NCBI GenBank assembly: GCA_039707655.1
Contig: CM077667.1
Coordinates: 546,758,222 to 546,822,221, forward strand
DNA from: Elymus sibiricus
Lineage: Eukaryota > Streptophyta > Magnoliopsida > Poales > Poaceae
Direction: 5' to 3'
DNA: 64,000 nucleotides
In this document: piece by piece, positions 1 to 11,700 of the stretch
Layout of the letters: each line of letters begins with the position of its first letter
Numbering within the stretch: position 1 is the first letter of the stretch
Notes under the pieces: generated by a model
What the model was told of the DNA's origin: nothing
The model's database searches: none
What the model saw: the letters and a program-made list of their open reading frames with translations, nothing else
Translations under genes and position numbers: made by a program

Positions 1-120
1 TCTGGCACTCTGCCGGAGGAGGGAATCATTGGAGAGGCCATCTTCATCAACCTTGCTGCCTCCATGATGATGTGTGAGTAGTTTTTTCAGGACCTACGGG
101 TCCATAGTAGTAGCTAGATG

Positions 121-156
<36 letters not shown>

Positions 157-930
157 CCCCTCTCTCTCTCTCTTTTGATCTTCAATACAATGATCTCCTC
201 TAAGATCAATCCGATGTAATTCTTGTGGTGTGTTTGTTCGGATCCGATGAATTGTGGATTTATGATCAGATTGTTCATTAAATTTATTTGAATCTCTTGA
301 AGTTTCTCTGATGTGTAATTTTATAGCTATGTATGCTTTTCGATCTATGAGTCTTCTTTGATCAAGATAGATGAGTAGGTCTTCAGAGGGAGTGGTGCAT
401 AATAGTGGGTTCAATCTTGCAGTGTTACTACTGTTCAATGCCTATGCTTTGCTCATATTGATCTTTGCTAAGTTACTACTGTTGCTGCTGCTGTTACAAT
501 CACTACAAAACTGCTACTGTTACTGTCCTCATTACTGCTGCTATTGTTACTGCTACTATCAAACTACTGTGCTACTAAACATACTGATGTAGAGGTATTA
601 CTTTCCAGGTGTGGTTGAATTGACAACTCAACTGCTAAGGCTCATAAATATTCTTTGGCTCCCCTTGTGTCGAATCAATAAATTGGGTGAAATACTACCC
701 TCGAAGACTATCACGATCCCCTATACTTGTGGGTTATCAACAACCCTCTTGTCTTTGTTGGGTGCAAGCAATTTATTTGTTTGTGTGCAGGTACTGCTAA
801 AGTTGCTAGCTTGGTGACTCTTACTGGTTCGATAAACCTTGGTTCTTAACTGAGGGAAATACTTTCTGCTGCTGTGCTACTTTACCCTTCCTCTATGGGG
901 AAATCCAACAACTCCATCGTGAGTAGCAAA
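1..930 (+). mobile_element. LTR-retrotransposon fragment (Gypsy-like, Triticeae)
   Basis: I see no coding frame here. The stretch reads as the tail of a Triticeae LTR. It has a TC-rich microsatellite at about 121-175, short Gln/Leu/Tyr-like triplet runs at 470-570, and an LTR-like end GGGTTATCA at 731-739. It continues with a segment (740-930) that I recall from the same kind of Gypsy element. No primer-binding site follows the LTR-like end, so this is a 3' LTR, solo LTR or rearranged piece. It abuts the DUF4220 pseudogene, whose N-terminal part is missing. The family name is not assigned. Confidence 0.55.
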
Positions 931-1073
931 CCCCTATTTCAACTCTGGTCGGGGCTCCGCGCTCATCCGCGCCGGCACCATCGAGATGGAGGTCAGCATC
1001 ATGGATGGCCGCGGCCGCCACCGCGGCGTCGTCTTCGGTGTCTACATCGCGGTTGTGGCTGCGACACCTATAG
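931..1073. other. unassigned short GC-rich segment
   Basis: A GC-rich stretch with an open plus frame from the ATG at 986, in a different frame from the DUF4220 remnant that follows. I do not recognise the peptide. It may be diverged 5' sequence of the same gene or an unrelated fragment joined by rearrangement. Confidence 0.3.
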
Positions 1074-1556
1074 ATTTTTGGACAATAGGTCCTTGCAGCT
1101 GCCTATGTGCTATAAGTGTCTTCCATCCTGGGCAGCCGGACCTTGCTCTGTCCGGCCTCCATCCTCATGTTTGTGGCTGGGGTTCTCAAGTACGGGGAAA
1201 GAGTATGGGGTTTCATGTGTGCAAGCAATTCTGCTAGTAGCAGCCTATCTGCCATGAGCTAAAAGGATTTCCACACCGGGCATCAGTAGCAGTTAGCACC
1301 CGAGGGACACGAAAACCTGAAAGACCTACTATTTATAGCATACAATCTATTGGACGTTCACAAGCAAATGTTTGAGGGGCCAACACGTTGTGTGAAAATC
1401 AACATGGATTACAGTTATTAAGGATCGGAGATGCTGGAGGTGGTCAGAATGCAGTTGTCGATGATGTATGACCTCTTGTACACCAAGGCTGCAGTGGTCC
1501 ACACTTGGAACGGAATGTGCATCCGTGTCATCACGCTGCCGGCCACAGTCGCCGCG
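1074..1556 (+). pseudogene. DUF4220 half of a split DUF4220-DUF594 gene
   Basis: One continuous plus reading frame of 161 codons carries the conserved grass DUF4220 (PF13968) pattern. ILMFVAGVLKYGERVW lies at about 1191-1238 and YDLLYTKAAVVHTW at about 1461-1505. No frameshift is needed, but the frame holds at least five stop codons (1086, 1113, 1260, 1287, 1419), so it is dead. The family encodes multi-pass membrane proteins of unknown function, usually 600-700 residues and often intronless, in large tandem groups in grasses. The N-terminus is missing and replaced by retrotransposon sequence. The frame stops at a codon boundary (GCC GCG) at 1556, where the outer transposon begins. The continuation is found 21.5 kb away at 23070-24093. 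The match is from remembered family consensus. Confidence 0.8.
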
Positions 1557-2009
1557 TGTGATGCCCCCGATCATAATCGTGCACTAATCATACACACAGC
1601 ATGCACGATCATGAATGGTGACTCCACGGTAGTACCACAACACAACTCTACGACTCAAATTAAACATAAAACATTATATTACAAACAGGGGTAGCGAGAC
1701 CCAGCATTACATCAAGCAGAAAGCAAATTATGTCTGGGTCCAGACAAGTTTAACAAGGTGCCTTAAGAAAGGTGAAAAAGAATGACGCCCTACCCAAAGG
1801 CGCAGGCCTCCTGCCTGGGACCTCCGAACTACTCGTCGACGTCGAAGTCCAAATAGTAACTGGTGTCGGGATCACCTGCATCCTAGGTGCTACCATCTGA
1901 ATTGCAGCAACCGGGTTGAAGGAAAAGAATAGCAAAGCAATGGTGAGTACTCATCCAAAGTACTCGCAAGACTTACATCAGATCACTACTGGGAAAGGGC
2001 TTATAGGTG

Positions 2010-2365
2010 AACCCCCATTAGTGGTGGGCGCAGTCTAGCACCCGCCACAGCTAATCTAAAAAATTAGCAGTGGCGGGTGCTAAAACAAGCCCGCCACTGC
2101 TATCGGCTTACCAGTGGCGGGCGTCTGTTTGCGCCTGCCAGTGCTAACAGTTGTCCAGATTTGTTGTGGGACAAATGTTACCAGTGGCGGGCACAAAACC
2201 GTGCCCGCCACAGCTAATTGAGTTAACAGTGGCGGGCAACAATGCAGGCCCGTCACTGAATTTTTTTGATCCTGTGTCAAATCTGTCCAAAAATATCAGT
2301 GGCGGGCCACAATTTGTGCCCGTCACAGGTAACTGAAATAGCAGTGGCGATTCACCCGCCACATG
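2010..2365. repeat. left subterminal repeats of the CACTA
   Basis: About a dozen direct and inverted copies of (C)AGTGGCGGGYGC and its complement GCCCGCCACTG lie between 2010 and 2365, spaced by roughly 20-60 bp. Dense subterminal repeats are where CACTA transposases bind in characterised families (En/Spm). Confidence 0.85.
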
Positions 2366-2616
2366 TAATAATTTCGGTTTCGCGCCGCGGCAGCGCCAGT
2401 GCGCCAGTTTTCATTTAGCTCGTCTAGCTTAAACAATTCTAAATCCAAAGGTTATCCAGAAAAAGGCCAAGGAAAAAAAAGAAAAAGAAAGAGAGAGAGA
2501 GGCCCACCTCACCCACGATCCATTCCCCTCCCTCTCGCAGCCCTCTGGCTCTCGGGAGATTTGATGATAACCCCCCGTTCGCTAAAAGTTTGATCATAAC
2601 CCCTCCCTCCCCTGCG

Positions 2617-2814
2617 ATGGAAGCGTGGCCCGACCTCGCCCCGGTCGCCAGCAACGCGGCCTTCCCGCCGCCGCCTCCTCCCTTCGTCACCCCTGCCTGC
2701 GGCGGGGCCCCCGTGGCGTTGGGTGCGGTCGTGCCGGCGCGGCGTGAGACGATGGCGGAGGAGTCGGTCGTGCAGGCGGTGAGCCGGATCATGCATGTCC
2801 AGCTGCTCCGGAAG
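2617..2814 (+). CDS. exon-like coding block inside the CACTA, possible captured gene
   Basis: The ATG at 2617 opens a 66-codon frame rich in Pro and Ala, ending ...VQLLRK at 2814 directly before a consensus donor GTAAGT. I do not recognise the protein. Further exon-like blocks with splice borders follow on the same strand: 4681-4726, 4802-4881 (basic, IERTRRRDSFLLRM) and one starting at 5730 (basic, SNRERMVEQKATRRSN). Joining the first three naively meets a stop, so the real exon chain is unresolved. The upstream polypurine and CT-rich stretch (2460-2530) could be a leader. It may be a captured host gene (Pack-CACTA) or a short element-encoded protein. Confidence 0.35.
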
Positions 2815-5800
2815 GTAAGTTCTTCCTTGCTCGTGTCCTGTTCGACAAAATGCCTATGAACTGACATAGCTCTGTTTCTTGTTTCGTTGACTATCCAGGT
2901 TGTTTGCTCGTTTGATGCACGTCGACCTCGTTAGCTAGCAAGGTTAGGGGTGCTTTCACTGGATTGCTTTATTATTTGTGTGTACTTGTCTTGCTGCCTG
3001 TCAGGTTACCCTCCTAATCTCGTCCAAAAAAACACATCCTTACTTGCTTATGATTGCTTGGTCATTCTTTTCATATAAGTCCATTGGATGTACCTTGTTT
3101 GCTTGGTCATTTTTTATATATGGCCAACCCAATCGCTGTTGCTTTCATATATGTACTCTGTGATCCGGCGGACAACCTCCTGCTATTTACATGTGCCTGG
3201 ATTTGTTCTTGTTCATACAGGAGGGTTAATTAATTCATGGTTACAGTTTGCATTAAGCCATTTTTCCTTGTGCTTGTGCTGGTGGTTTGCCGCGAGCCTG
3301 CTCCTTTCGGACAAATATATGAAGAAACCAATGACTGTTGATTTAATATGTGTGTTTCAGTGTTTAGCGAAGTGCCTCTTGCCTTATCTTTAGCATGTGT
3401 TCTTAGAATCCAACATACGGTCTCTTCCTTTTTACATGTGCAAAGAATGTTTCTTGTTTCTCGCTAATTCAATAAAATGAACCTATGATTTAAAGGTCCA
3501 GTAGAATTACTGGCTGCGTGATTAGAATTTGGTAGTTATTATTGCTTGCTTTTCGTACTCCAACATGTTAACAATTTCTAGTATGTAGCCTAGAGGTTAC
3601 TTCTTTTTTTCTTTCTTCATCTACCCGTCCGATTTGTGCCTTCCTTTCGCAGGTTGTTCCGATCTGATTTCTTCATCTCTCTGTGTGTGTTGCGGAAGTC
3701 AAGTGCCAAGGAAGGAGAAACTGCTGCATAGGTGGTGAGCTGCTGCAATTCTACCTCTCTCTGAATTCTACTTGATATGCTACTGCTGTTAGACTGTAGT
3801 GCTGAATGAGATAAACTTAAGTTACACGCATGTGAATTTTTTGAGTGTATATGTGCTACTGCTCTAGTTACAGCCTCAGCACACATATGTGACCTGAAAA
3901 ATTGTTCACCATTATTTCAAACTTCGGTTCTCTTGGACTTGTAGCTGTGATAATTATTCAGTGCTAATAATTTGGTTTGATCAAACGTTAGTTTGACGAC
4001 CACATAACAGTGTACCATTTCCTTGGACCATGGTTTATCTAGCATCTGTGAGCGAGGTTTGCATGGTTATTGGGCGCAGCTTATTCAGAGATTTATTTAG
4101 TAAAACACTTTCTGCAATTACAGATAATTCCATTACAAACACACATGTTGACTGCGATCTATTTCTCCTTGTGTATTTACTTGGCAAACTTAATGTAATG
4201 GAACGCTCCATAAATGTCAATTCTGGATTGTTAGTTGGATACTGCTCCGTTCCTCCATCTGTATGTGTTGTCGCTAATGTGACTCTAATATATTGCTTCA
4301 AATCCCTCGATATGCAGTTTACTCCTTTTTTATATTGCTTCGCTTCTGTGTTCTGCTATAAGAATCTTGTAACTAATTAAGATGTTAATGATCTACCTTC
4401 TGGTATATATTGCTACGATGTGGACATACACATGCATGTATATGCAGACTATATTGCATTGTTGCTTTGATTAAGAGCTGAAATTATGCCTACTTATGAT
4501 CTTGACATCGATAGCTTTGGCACATTTTTATATTCCTTTGGTAACTGGTGAGAGAAGTCTTTCAAATATGATTATGGAAAATAAGATTGTTTTTCTAATT
4601 TGTTCTATTTCTTTGTATAATAGATCATTTTTTTTTGGTTTTAATTGTTTTGATCACTCAAATCTGATGATGTTCTGCAGACTCCTGCCGATCCTAGCGA
4701 CGCAAGCGGGAGGACCGCCACCCAAGGTTGACCTTCTCTTTTTTTCTCTTTTGCAAGGATTTCCCTAATGCATGTTGCTTGATTGGGTTGCTCCGTGCCA
4801 GATTGAGCGCACCAGGCGGAGGGATTCCTTTCTGCTCAGGATGCCCTCCTTACTCTGCTCGAGCTGCTCTTCTTCCTCTCGGTATGCCCTCATCTACTCC
4901 ATTCCTTCCGTCCTTGCTGTCAAATTACGTGTACCAACTTCTTGATGCTCCTATGTTGGTGGACAAACAGCTGTTGTTTTATTTTGGTTCGATTTGGGTT
5001 CCTATATTGATGCAGATATATGATTTACATAAACTTGCTTGTGTTCCACTTCACATTGATTCCAACATGGTTTTTGATTTGTCCTATCTTTACTTTTTTT
5101 TAACTAGGTACTGGTTAGCGATACATTATAAATTCTTCATTGAAACAAAATGAAAGCAAACTAGAAAATTGATCATGCTAGTCCATTCATCATGCTTTGA
5201 CAGCTCCTCTAATGCTTTGTTTTCTTCCAAACACTGGTCTGTTTCTACTTGATAATGCAAGCGATGTGTTCCAATGTTTATGGTTATGATATACTTGCAT
5301 GATTTTAACCAGCACCATATGATATACTTGTACGATTTTATTAACCAGCACCATATGATTGGCACTTTGGCTACAAATAGGATTAGTCATTGAACTTATG
5401 GTTTTACTAAGAATGAAGCAGTTGCACTTTGCATATAGGCTGAGAAAATGATGATTCTGCATGATGTTTCTGATATATGGTGTTGGGTTACCAATTGGTG
5501 CCTGTTTACATGCTAAGCAATGATTTCTCCTGTAGTTCATAGTGGTTCTCGAACCAATTGTGGCGGTGATGCATACATCTCATCTAGAGTTACTCCAGAA
5601 TGAATAATATAAACAAGTTAGTTCATTCTTTCTTGGATAAAACATGTTACCCATGTTATGTAATATTCATCGTTCTCACCCGTTGATCTATTAGTGGCTT
5701 CATGGCTTCTTATTCTTTTTCTTTTGCAGGTGAGATCCAATCGGGAAAGAATGGTTGAGCAGAAGGCTACTAGGAGGAGCAACGTTTACCATATTCAGCC

Positions 5801-6014
5801 CTTTCATTCTTCCTATTTTATTTCTTATCGATTAAGAACATTGATGATCTTTGTGCAAGCATATATAAATTTGTAAATCGATGATGATGTATGTAAATTT
5901 GTGCGCTGGATGCAAGCCTATATGCTATCTTTATGTACATGTGAACAATATATATTACATGAACTGTACTGTGTACATCGCAGTGCAGTACGTGCATTTT
6001 TTTTAAATCCCGAA
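2815..6014. other. CACTA interior, mostly intron-like
   Basis: AT-rich sequence with many splice-like borders but no long frame. Exon-like blocks are at 4681-4726, 4802-4881 and from 5730. No transposase similarity was seen. Confidence 0.5.
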
Positions 6015-6240
6015 ATTATTAGCAGTGGCGGGCAGAACATGGAGCTCGCCGGTGGTCATCCTTGCTATGGTGCGAACTTGTTCTAGTGCACCCAATTAGT
6101 AGTGGCGGGTGCTTCTTCATGCCTGCCACTGCTAAAATTAGTAGCGGCGGGTGCTTAGCAGTGGCGGGAGGTCAGTGGCGGGCAGGCCTGGGCTCCTAGC
6201 CCGCCACTGATGGCCATTTTGCACCCGTCACTGCTAGCCA
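6015..6240. repeat. right subterminal repeats of the CACTA
   Basis: At least seven copies of the same GTGGCGGG word occur in both orientations (for example near 6023, 6100, 6122, 6143, 6160, 6173 and 6200). They mirror the left end and confirm the extent of the element. Confidence 0.85.
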
Positions 6241-7628
6241 TTTCTGCAGTAGTGGATCTATGCCACATATGCATCGGTATCAAAGGAATAGGGTAATATT
6301 TGTGGACTGTACTGCAGAAATGCCAGAATAAGGGGGAGAAGTTCAATGTAACATAAGACTATCAGCATTGTTCAATGTAACATAAGACTATCAGCATTTT
6401 ACAGCAACAGATGAGAAAGAGCGCACACGAGTCCAACTAAACACCACAGCAATACACTACCCTGAGATCCTCTCTCGCCTCCCTGCGAGAAAGCGATCCC
6501 CGGGCATTTCTATCTGTTATCTTGGTGCATTTTATTAAGTATCCAGTTTAAGTTGGCTATGAACGGGATACATTTCCAAGCCGTCCGTTACCATGGACGC
6601 GGCTATTCGAATAGTATTGTCTTCCCTGCAGGGGTGCACCACATTACCGGACATGCTCGAACACCTTGTTGCCTCCGGAATAACACACTTCCTATGGTGT
6701 GCCGGCCTCAGGTGAACGACACGCCGCAACTCCTACGTCAGCTTGTCCAAAGAGGTCATCAGGCTGAGTCTAAACCTATGCCACCAGGGTAGTCGGCCTT
6801 ACACCCTTAGCAGCCTCATGCGTTACGCACAAGCTCGGGATCCAGGCCCACCTTTGGTCGAGTGGTATATGCCTGCCCTAGCTTGCCGCCCCTAGGTAAG
6901 ACCGCCAGATCACACCACATCACTGTCTCATCTCCATGTCCATCCTCGATGTACCTGCAGCCCACGCACACTCAATAAACACTCCAAATTCTATGTGACA
7001 TCTGGACAGCTTCGGTGAGGAACTACGATGCCGAGAGCCACATAAACCATTATCCCGCGTGGCGGTTAGTGCGTATATGCCAGTGGCAATCTCAAATCAA
7101 ATACCCAAAACTCAGTTCCTAGTTCGGCTAGCTGGAACAAACAACCTTGCTCTCCAGCACGGCCTCCCACCTACATGCCTTTAGTCATATTAGTTTCATT
7201 CTCTCGTGAACAATGACCAGGGCCCAGGCCCATCTCATCCTGGATGGTCCGCCTGCCCTGCCGTTCCGCCACTGGTAAAGCTTGTGGGGGCTACCGGGAC
7301 CCAGGCCCATCTCATCCTGGATGGTATCCGCCTGCCCTGCCGACCCGCACTAGAACACAAACACCACACAACACAGTATCAGTCTTCATCTTCGTCGGCA
7401 TCTCATCGTAGTCCGTCTCGCTCCATGTCGCAGGCCATCGAAGTCTGAGTCCACCATAGTGTATCATATATAGTATAACAGCATAAGTATATCCGTGATC
7501 ATCGCCCAAAGGGATCACAGACCGGTAATATAGCATGGCAAAACGGACAAGGGTGAAGGGCCAACTGATGAAACACAAGCATTACTAAACTAGGCATGCT
7601 TGGATAACAGGTAAAAGCATAAGTAAGA

Positions 7629-8206
7629 TGTCATGGGAACGAGCCTGACAGTAGAAGGTAGGGGTACGAAAGGAGAGGGCAGAGTCCTAGCTACGGCGAG
7701 ATTGTACGCAAGAATGTATGAGTTCAGGCCCCTCTCGTGGAGGTAAAAGCCCTACGTCTCAGGTGCCCGGGAGCTTCTTGTCGAGTGAAATATGTGTGCT
7801 ATTACAGGGGGTGCGAACCCTTGTGCCAGAGGAGAGGGGCGGCTTATATAGAGTATGCTGTCCCTCATAAGTGTCCGGCATCTAAGGGTCAGATTGTGGT
7901 CATTAAAGACGTACGTTACTGGTAACGTACACCATAAATGCTACTAATGGTCTTGATGAATGCTTGCCCGTTAGCCTCCCTGGGGCGACTCCTGGGCTTC
8001 TGTGGTCGACTGTCTTCTGGTCCTTCCGAGTGAAAGGTAAGTGTCGAGTGAAAGGTTCCTCCGGGTGTATATTGTCGAGTGACTTGTAAGTCCTGGCGAT
8101 TTCAGTCGAAGGCTTCCTTGTAACCCTTAAGCTTTCTGGGGCAGTGTCCTTAGGTAGGGCATGTAGGTCAGGCCTATGACCCTACCCTAGGTACATATCC
8201 CCATCA
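7629..8206 (-). repeat. 3' LTR of the Tat Gypsy
   Basis: It begins TGATGGGG and ends ACGACA when read on the minus strand. A polypurine tract GGGGGCTAA sits directly upstream in element direction (8207-8215). It is the same length as the other LTR, with about ten substitutions and no net indel. Confidence 0.93.
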
Positions 8207-8218
8207 TTAGCCCCCGAA
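8207..8218 (-). other. polypurine tract of the Tat Gypsy
   Basis: The minus strand reads TTCGGGGGCTAA immediately before the 3' LTR start TGATGGGG. It is a short G-rich purine run in the position where plus-strand DNA synthesis is primed. Confidence 0.65.
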
Positions 8219-8652
8219 TGGATCGGGGTTCGAGCGTAACAGGTGTCAATGCAGGTTCAGACAAGACACAAAAATTCCGAGTGTATTTTGAGGCTTCTCA
8301 GAAATCTGCGTCGATTGGAACCTTTATCGTTTGCCCTGATCGATTCTGTCTTGAAACGTGTCCGAATGAAACTGAACTCGAAATCTGGTCCGAGTGGAAC
8401 TGAGCTCGGAATCATGTTTGAGCGATATGCAGAGTCTTCTGATGTGACGGTTTGCTCCGTCGGGTCCGGATCTCACGGGATTTGAAATTTGGATAAGTGC
8501 GCGCAGAGCGGAGATGACGCAACTGCTAAGGCAAGTGCAGGCACGACGCCTCGATTATCGCGCCGCCCATATCGCCACGTATCGCTCCTCCTCTGAATTC
8601 GGGATACCCAGAGATCTGGCGGGCCCACAGGTCAGTGAACCACTCGGGCGGA

Positions 8653-8660
8653 TATAAAAG
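8653..8660 (+). promoter_or_regulatory. TATA box of the antisense gene in the Tat element
   Basis: TATAAAAG lies 93 bp upstream of the antisense gene's start codon (8753), followed by a CT-rich leader (8695-8730) and a GCCGCCGCC-type start context. This is a normal plant promoter layout, placed inside the retrotransposon just beyond the 3' LTR and facing the opposite way to the LTR promoter. Confidence 0.75.
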
Positions 8661-8752
8661 GCGACGACGCCGGTGCTGGTACAGTATTCTTCCCCCAAAT
8701 CTGCTCTCCTCCTCCTCCTCCACTCAGCTCTGCCCCAGCGACCGCCGCCGCC

Positions 8753-11700
8753 ATGACGAAGAGCAAGACGGAGAAGCTCGAGCGCGCCAAGAAGGGAGGA
8801 GCCAAGGCGAAGAGGCCATCGGGGGCCCGGTCGACGGTGCCGCCGGGGTGGATCCAGGGAGATTTCCTCCAATCGACGGTCACGGCGGAAGATGTGCAAA
8901 ATCTCATCGACGACGGGCTGATAACTGCGGGGTCTTGGAGGCTGCTGAAGGGGGAGACTGAGCCGGAGCCACGCGACGGCAAGCGAGTTCTGCTTCTCAC
9001 CCACGTCGAGCGAGGTTTCTCCATGCCACCCCATCCATTCATCCGTAGCTTTCTGAACTACTTTGGGGCGCAGCTCCACCATTTCCCCCCAAATGCGATT
9101 GCCTATCTTTCCTGCTTCATTACCATGTGCGAATGCTTTTTGGGCTGTCCTCCGCATTGGGGTTTGTTCAAACACATATTCTCTGTTAGATCTCAATCGG
9201 TCAAGAAAGCCAATCCCAGTGATAGCAAAACCCATGTAATCCAGCTGTGCGGTGGCTTAGGGATCCAAAAGAGAGGTAGGAGTGCCTTCCCCTCTATGAC
9301 CTTTCCTGACTCTGTCCGGGGTTGGCAGTCGACATGGTTTTACTGCAAGGATGTTGCATCACCGAACATGTCGACTGGACTTCCTCCTTTCACCTTGGAT
9401 CGACCTTCCACCCCCAAACCATTGTACGTGACGAAGGTAGAGAAAATTCAAGTAGGAATCCTGGTGAACGTTGTATCTGATCTAGTCCGTGGCGGAGTGA
9501 CTGGCTTGGATCTCCTTGAAACGTTTCTCAGTCGACGAATCCAGCCTCTCCAAGCTCGGGACCACACCATGTGGCATTATTCTGGCCCTGAGGATACCAC
9601 TCGGACTCATCCTGAGGAAGTTTCCGACGAGACTGTTTCTCAGTGGCTCAGGAGCATCACTGGAGCCTGTGATAACCCTGAGGGAGCCAAGCGAATTCCG
9701 CCCTTCTCTGCCTTGAACCCACCGCCGAACCTGGTGAGTTATTTCTCTGTCGATTGCTTTAATGTTTTGTCGAGTGTCTGGACTTTTCGGTCGACTGACT
9801 TTGTAGCTTGTATCTCGCAGGAATTTACGAACATGTACTCGCCCGTGCCCAACGGGGAATAACTTGACGAAGAAGAAGGGAGCATAGACGGCAGCGCAGA
9901 CGGCGACTGTGCCGATGACAGCGAGAGCAGCGACGACGACCTGGAGGAAGGCGAGGTCGAGGCTCAGGTCCCTTCCCGCACCGAGCGTCGAACCAAGCAG
10001 CAGGAGGACCCAGAAGTCGCCCCGAGCAAAACTGTGGCGTCGAGTACCAGGAACCCAAGACGTGACCGAGCTGCAACATCGGGGTCGACTGAAAAAGCCG
10101 CGAAACAGCCCAAGCCGGACGCGCCAAAACCTCGGAAGGCCCTGCCTCGTATCAAGATTGTTGTGCCTCTTGCCTCAACGTGAGTGTTTATTTTCCCGCG
10201 ATTGTGATTGTGGAACTTCATATCTCTGCTGACTGAGTGAGTTTGTCTGCCAGTGCTGCTACCTCTGTGACGTCGCCTCAGCGGAATGATGGGGACCATA
10301 TGGAAGTGGACACTCCTGATGCAGCCACCTCCCAACGAGGTATAACAAACCTACACTCTGCTCTGTTTTCTTTTTGAAGAATAATCGTCGAGTATTTTGA
10401 TTAAAATTGCCGACTGATAGCTGACGAAGTCATCGAGCTGGAAGATGATGAGGAGCCACAGCGAGGAACGGAGAACGAAGCTGTGCCTCTGGGGACTCCA
10501 CTCATACGTACTCGGAGGACATCGTCTGGCCAGACGCCCCATGGGTCGACTGCTGCAACACCTCCAGCTCTTGTGGCCCCGCTGTCGAGTGCTCCGCCAG
10601 CCACTTCAACCTTGGTGGTTTCAGCGCCTGTTGGACAATCTGAAGTACCTCCTGCTGTCTCAGTCGTGGCACCGACTCATTCGACGCCTGCATATCCTTT
10701 GTATCACGTCCCGGAGGACCATACTGGAGCTTCCTAGGAAGCCATGATTCAGGCTGGGCAGATGATGCTGCGAACAAAGGAGGCGTATGAAGCCAGCAAA
10801 TTAGCCTATGACGCCAGCTCCGCGCTTCAAGCCAACGTCCGAGTAAGTGCCATTGTAAGTTTATTTCCGATTGAATTCCTGTCCATCTTGATCTTACACC
10901 TGCTGGGTGTTTTCTTCGCAAGTAGGTCAGGTAGTTTCAGGTCCAGTGGGGGCACGCTGAGTGCACCCACTGGGTGTAGTCCCTGAGACCGCTGTCGAAT
11001 GAAGTAAGCATCGGCAGGGGTCTTAGAGTTGGTTTGAAAGTTATTTTCCATTCGACAGGGCAGACCTTGTCGAGTAAAAGTAGGTCCAGTGGGGGCACGC
11101 TGAGTGCACCCACTGGGTGTAGTCCCCGAGACCGCTGTCGAGTGCTTGCACCGGCGGGGGTCTAATAGAGACACTGCTTGCTTGCTCCTTTTTTTTTACA
11201 TACACTCGGACAGGGCGGACCTGGTCGAGTGATTTCCTGTCCAGTGGGGGCACGCTGAGTGCACCCACTGGGTGTAGTCCCCGAGACTACTGCCGATCGT
11301 TTACGATGGGGAGTAGTCTTAAGAACCGTTTTGCAGGTTTCATGGACATCATTTCCATCAACCATGATATGACTCTGTATAGGGTTGTGGGGTGGGGCGG
11401 CGGGCCGCCTTTCAGTCGACTACACTTGTATTTTTCCACTCGGGTGTAGAGAAATATTTATGTCGACTAAACCCCTTCTTTGCTGATTTCAGAAAGCTTG
11501 TGGGCTCGGGGCCAAGTACGTCGAGCTGGAGAAAGAAAAGAACCAACTCTTGCTAGATCTAGAGCTGACGAACAACAACCTGGACCGTGCGCAGACTGAA
11601 TTGAAGACTTTGGGAGGTAATCCGTGTTGATCAATTGTATCATCATTTTTCATCTTCTATCCTTTGAACCGAGTGAATCCACTCGAACAGACGTACGTGA

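Larger units (their letters stand above)
1984..6254. mobile_element. non-autonomous CACTA transposon, 4271 bp
   Basis: The left terminus CACTACTGGGAAAGGGCT begins at 1984. The right terminus ends CAGTAGTG at 6254, and its complement CACTACTGCAGAAATGGCT matches the left end with a few differences. The 3-bp target duplication GAT (1981-1983 and 6255-6257) is perfect, and removing the element rejoins the surrounding LTR sequence smoothly. Both ends carry many copies of the subterminal word GTGGCGGGYGC in both orientations. No TNP2-like transposase or TNPA frame is present, so it should need a transposase in trans. The interior (2400-5990) has exon-like blocks with GT-AG borders that may be captured host sequence. 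Confidence 0.9.

Noticed and set aside
371..592. Short Leu/Tyr/Cys-rich plus frame
   Set aside because: Produced by CTGCTACTGTTAC-type triplet repeats within the LTR fragment.
8555..9235. 226-codon minus frame opposite the antisense gene's first exon
   Set aside because: It is a shadow of the real plus-strand exon; the plus frame carries the PF04195 motif and a promoter.
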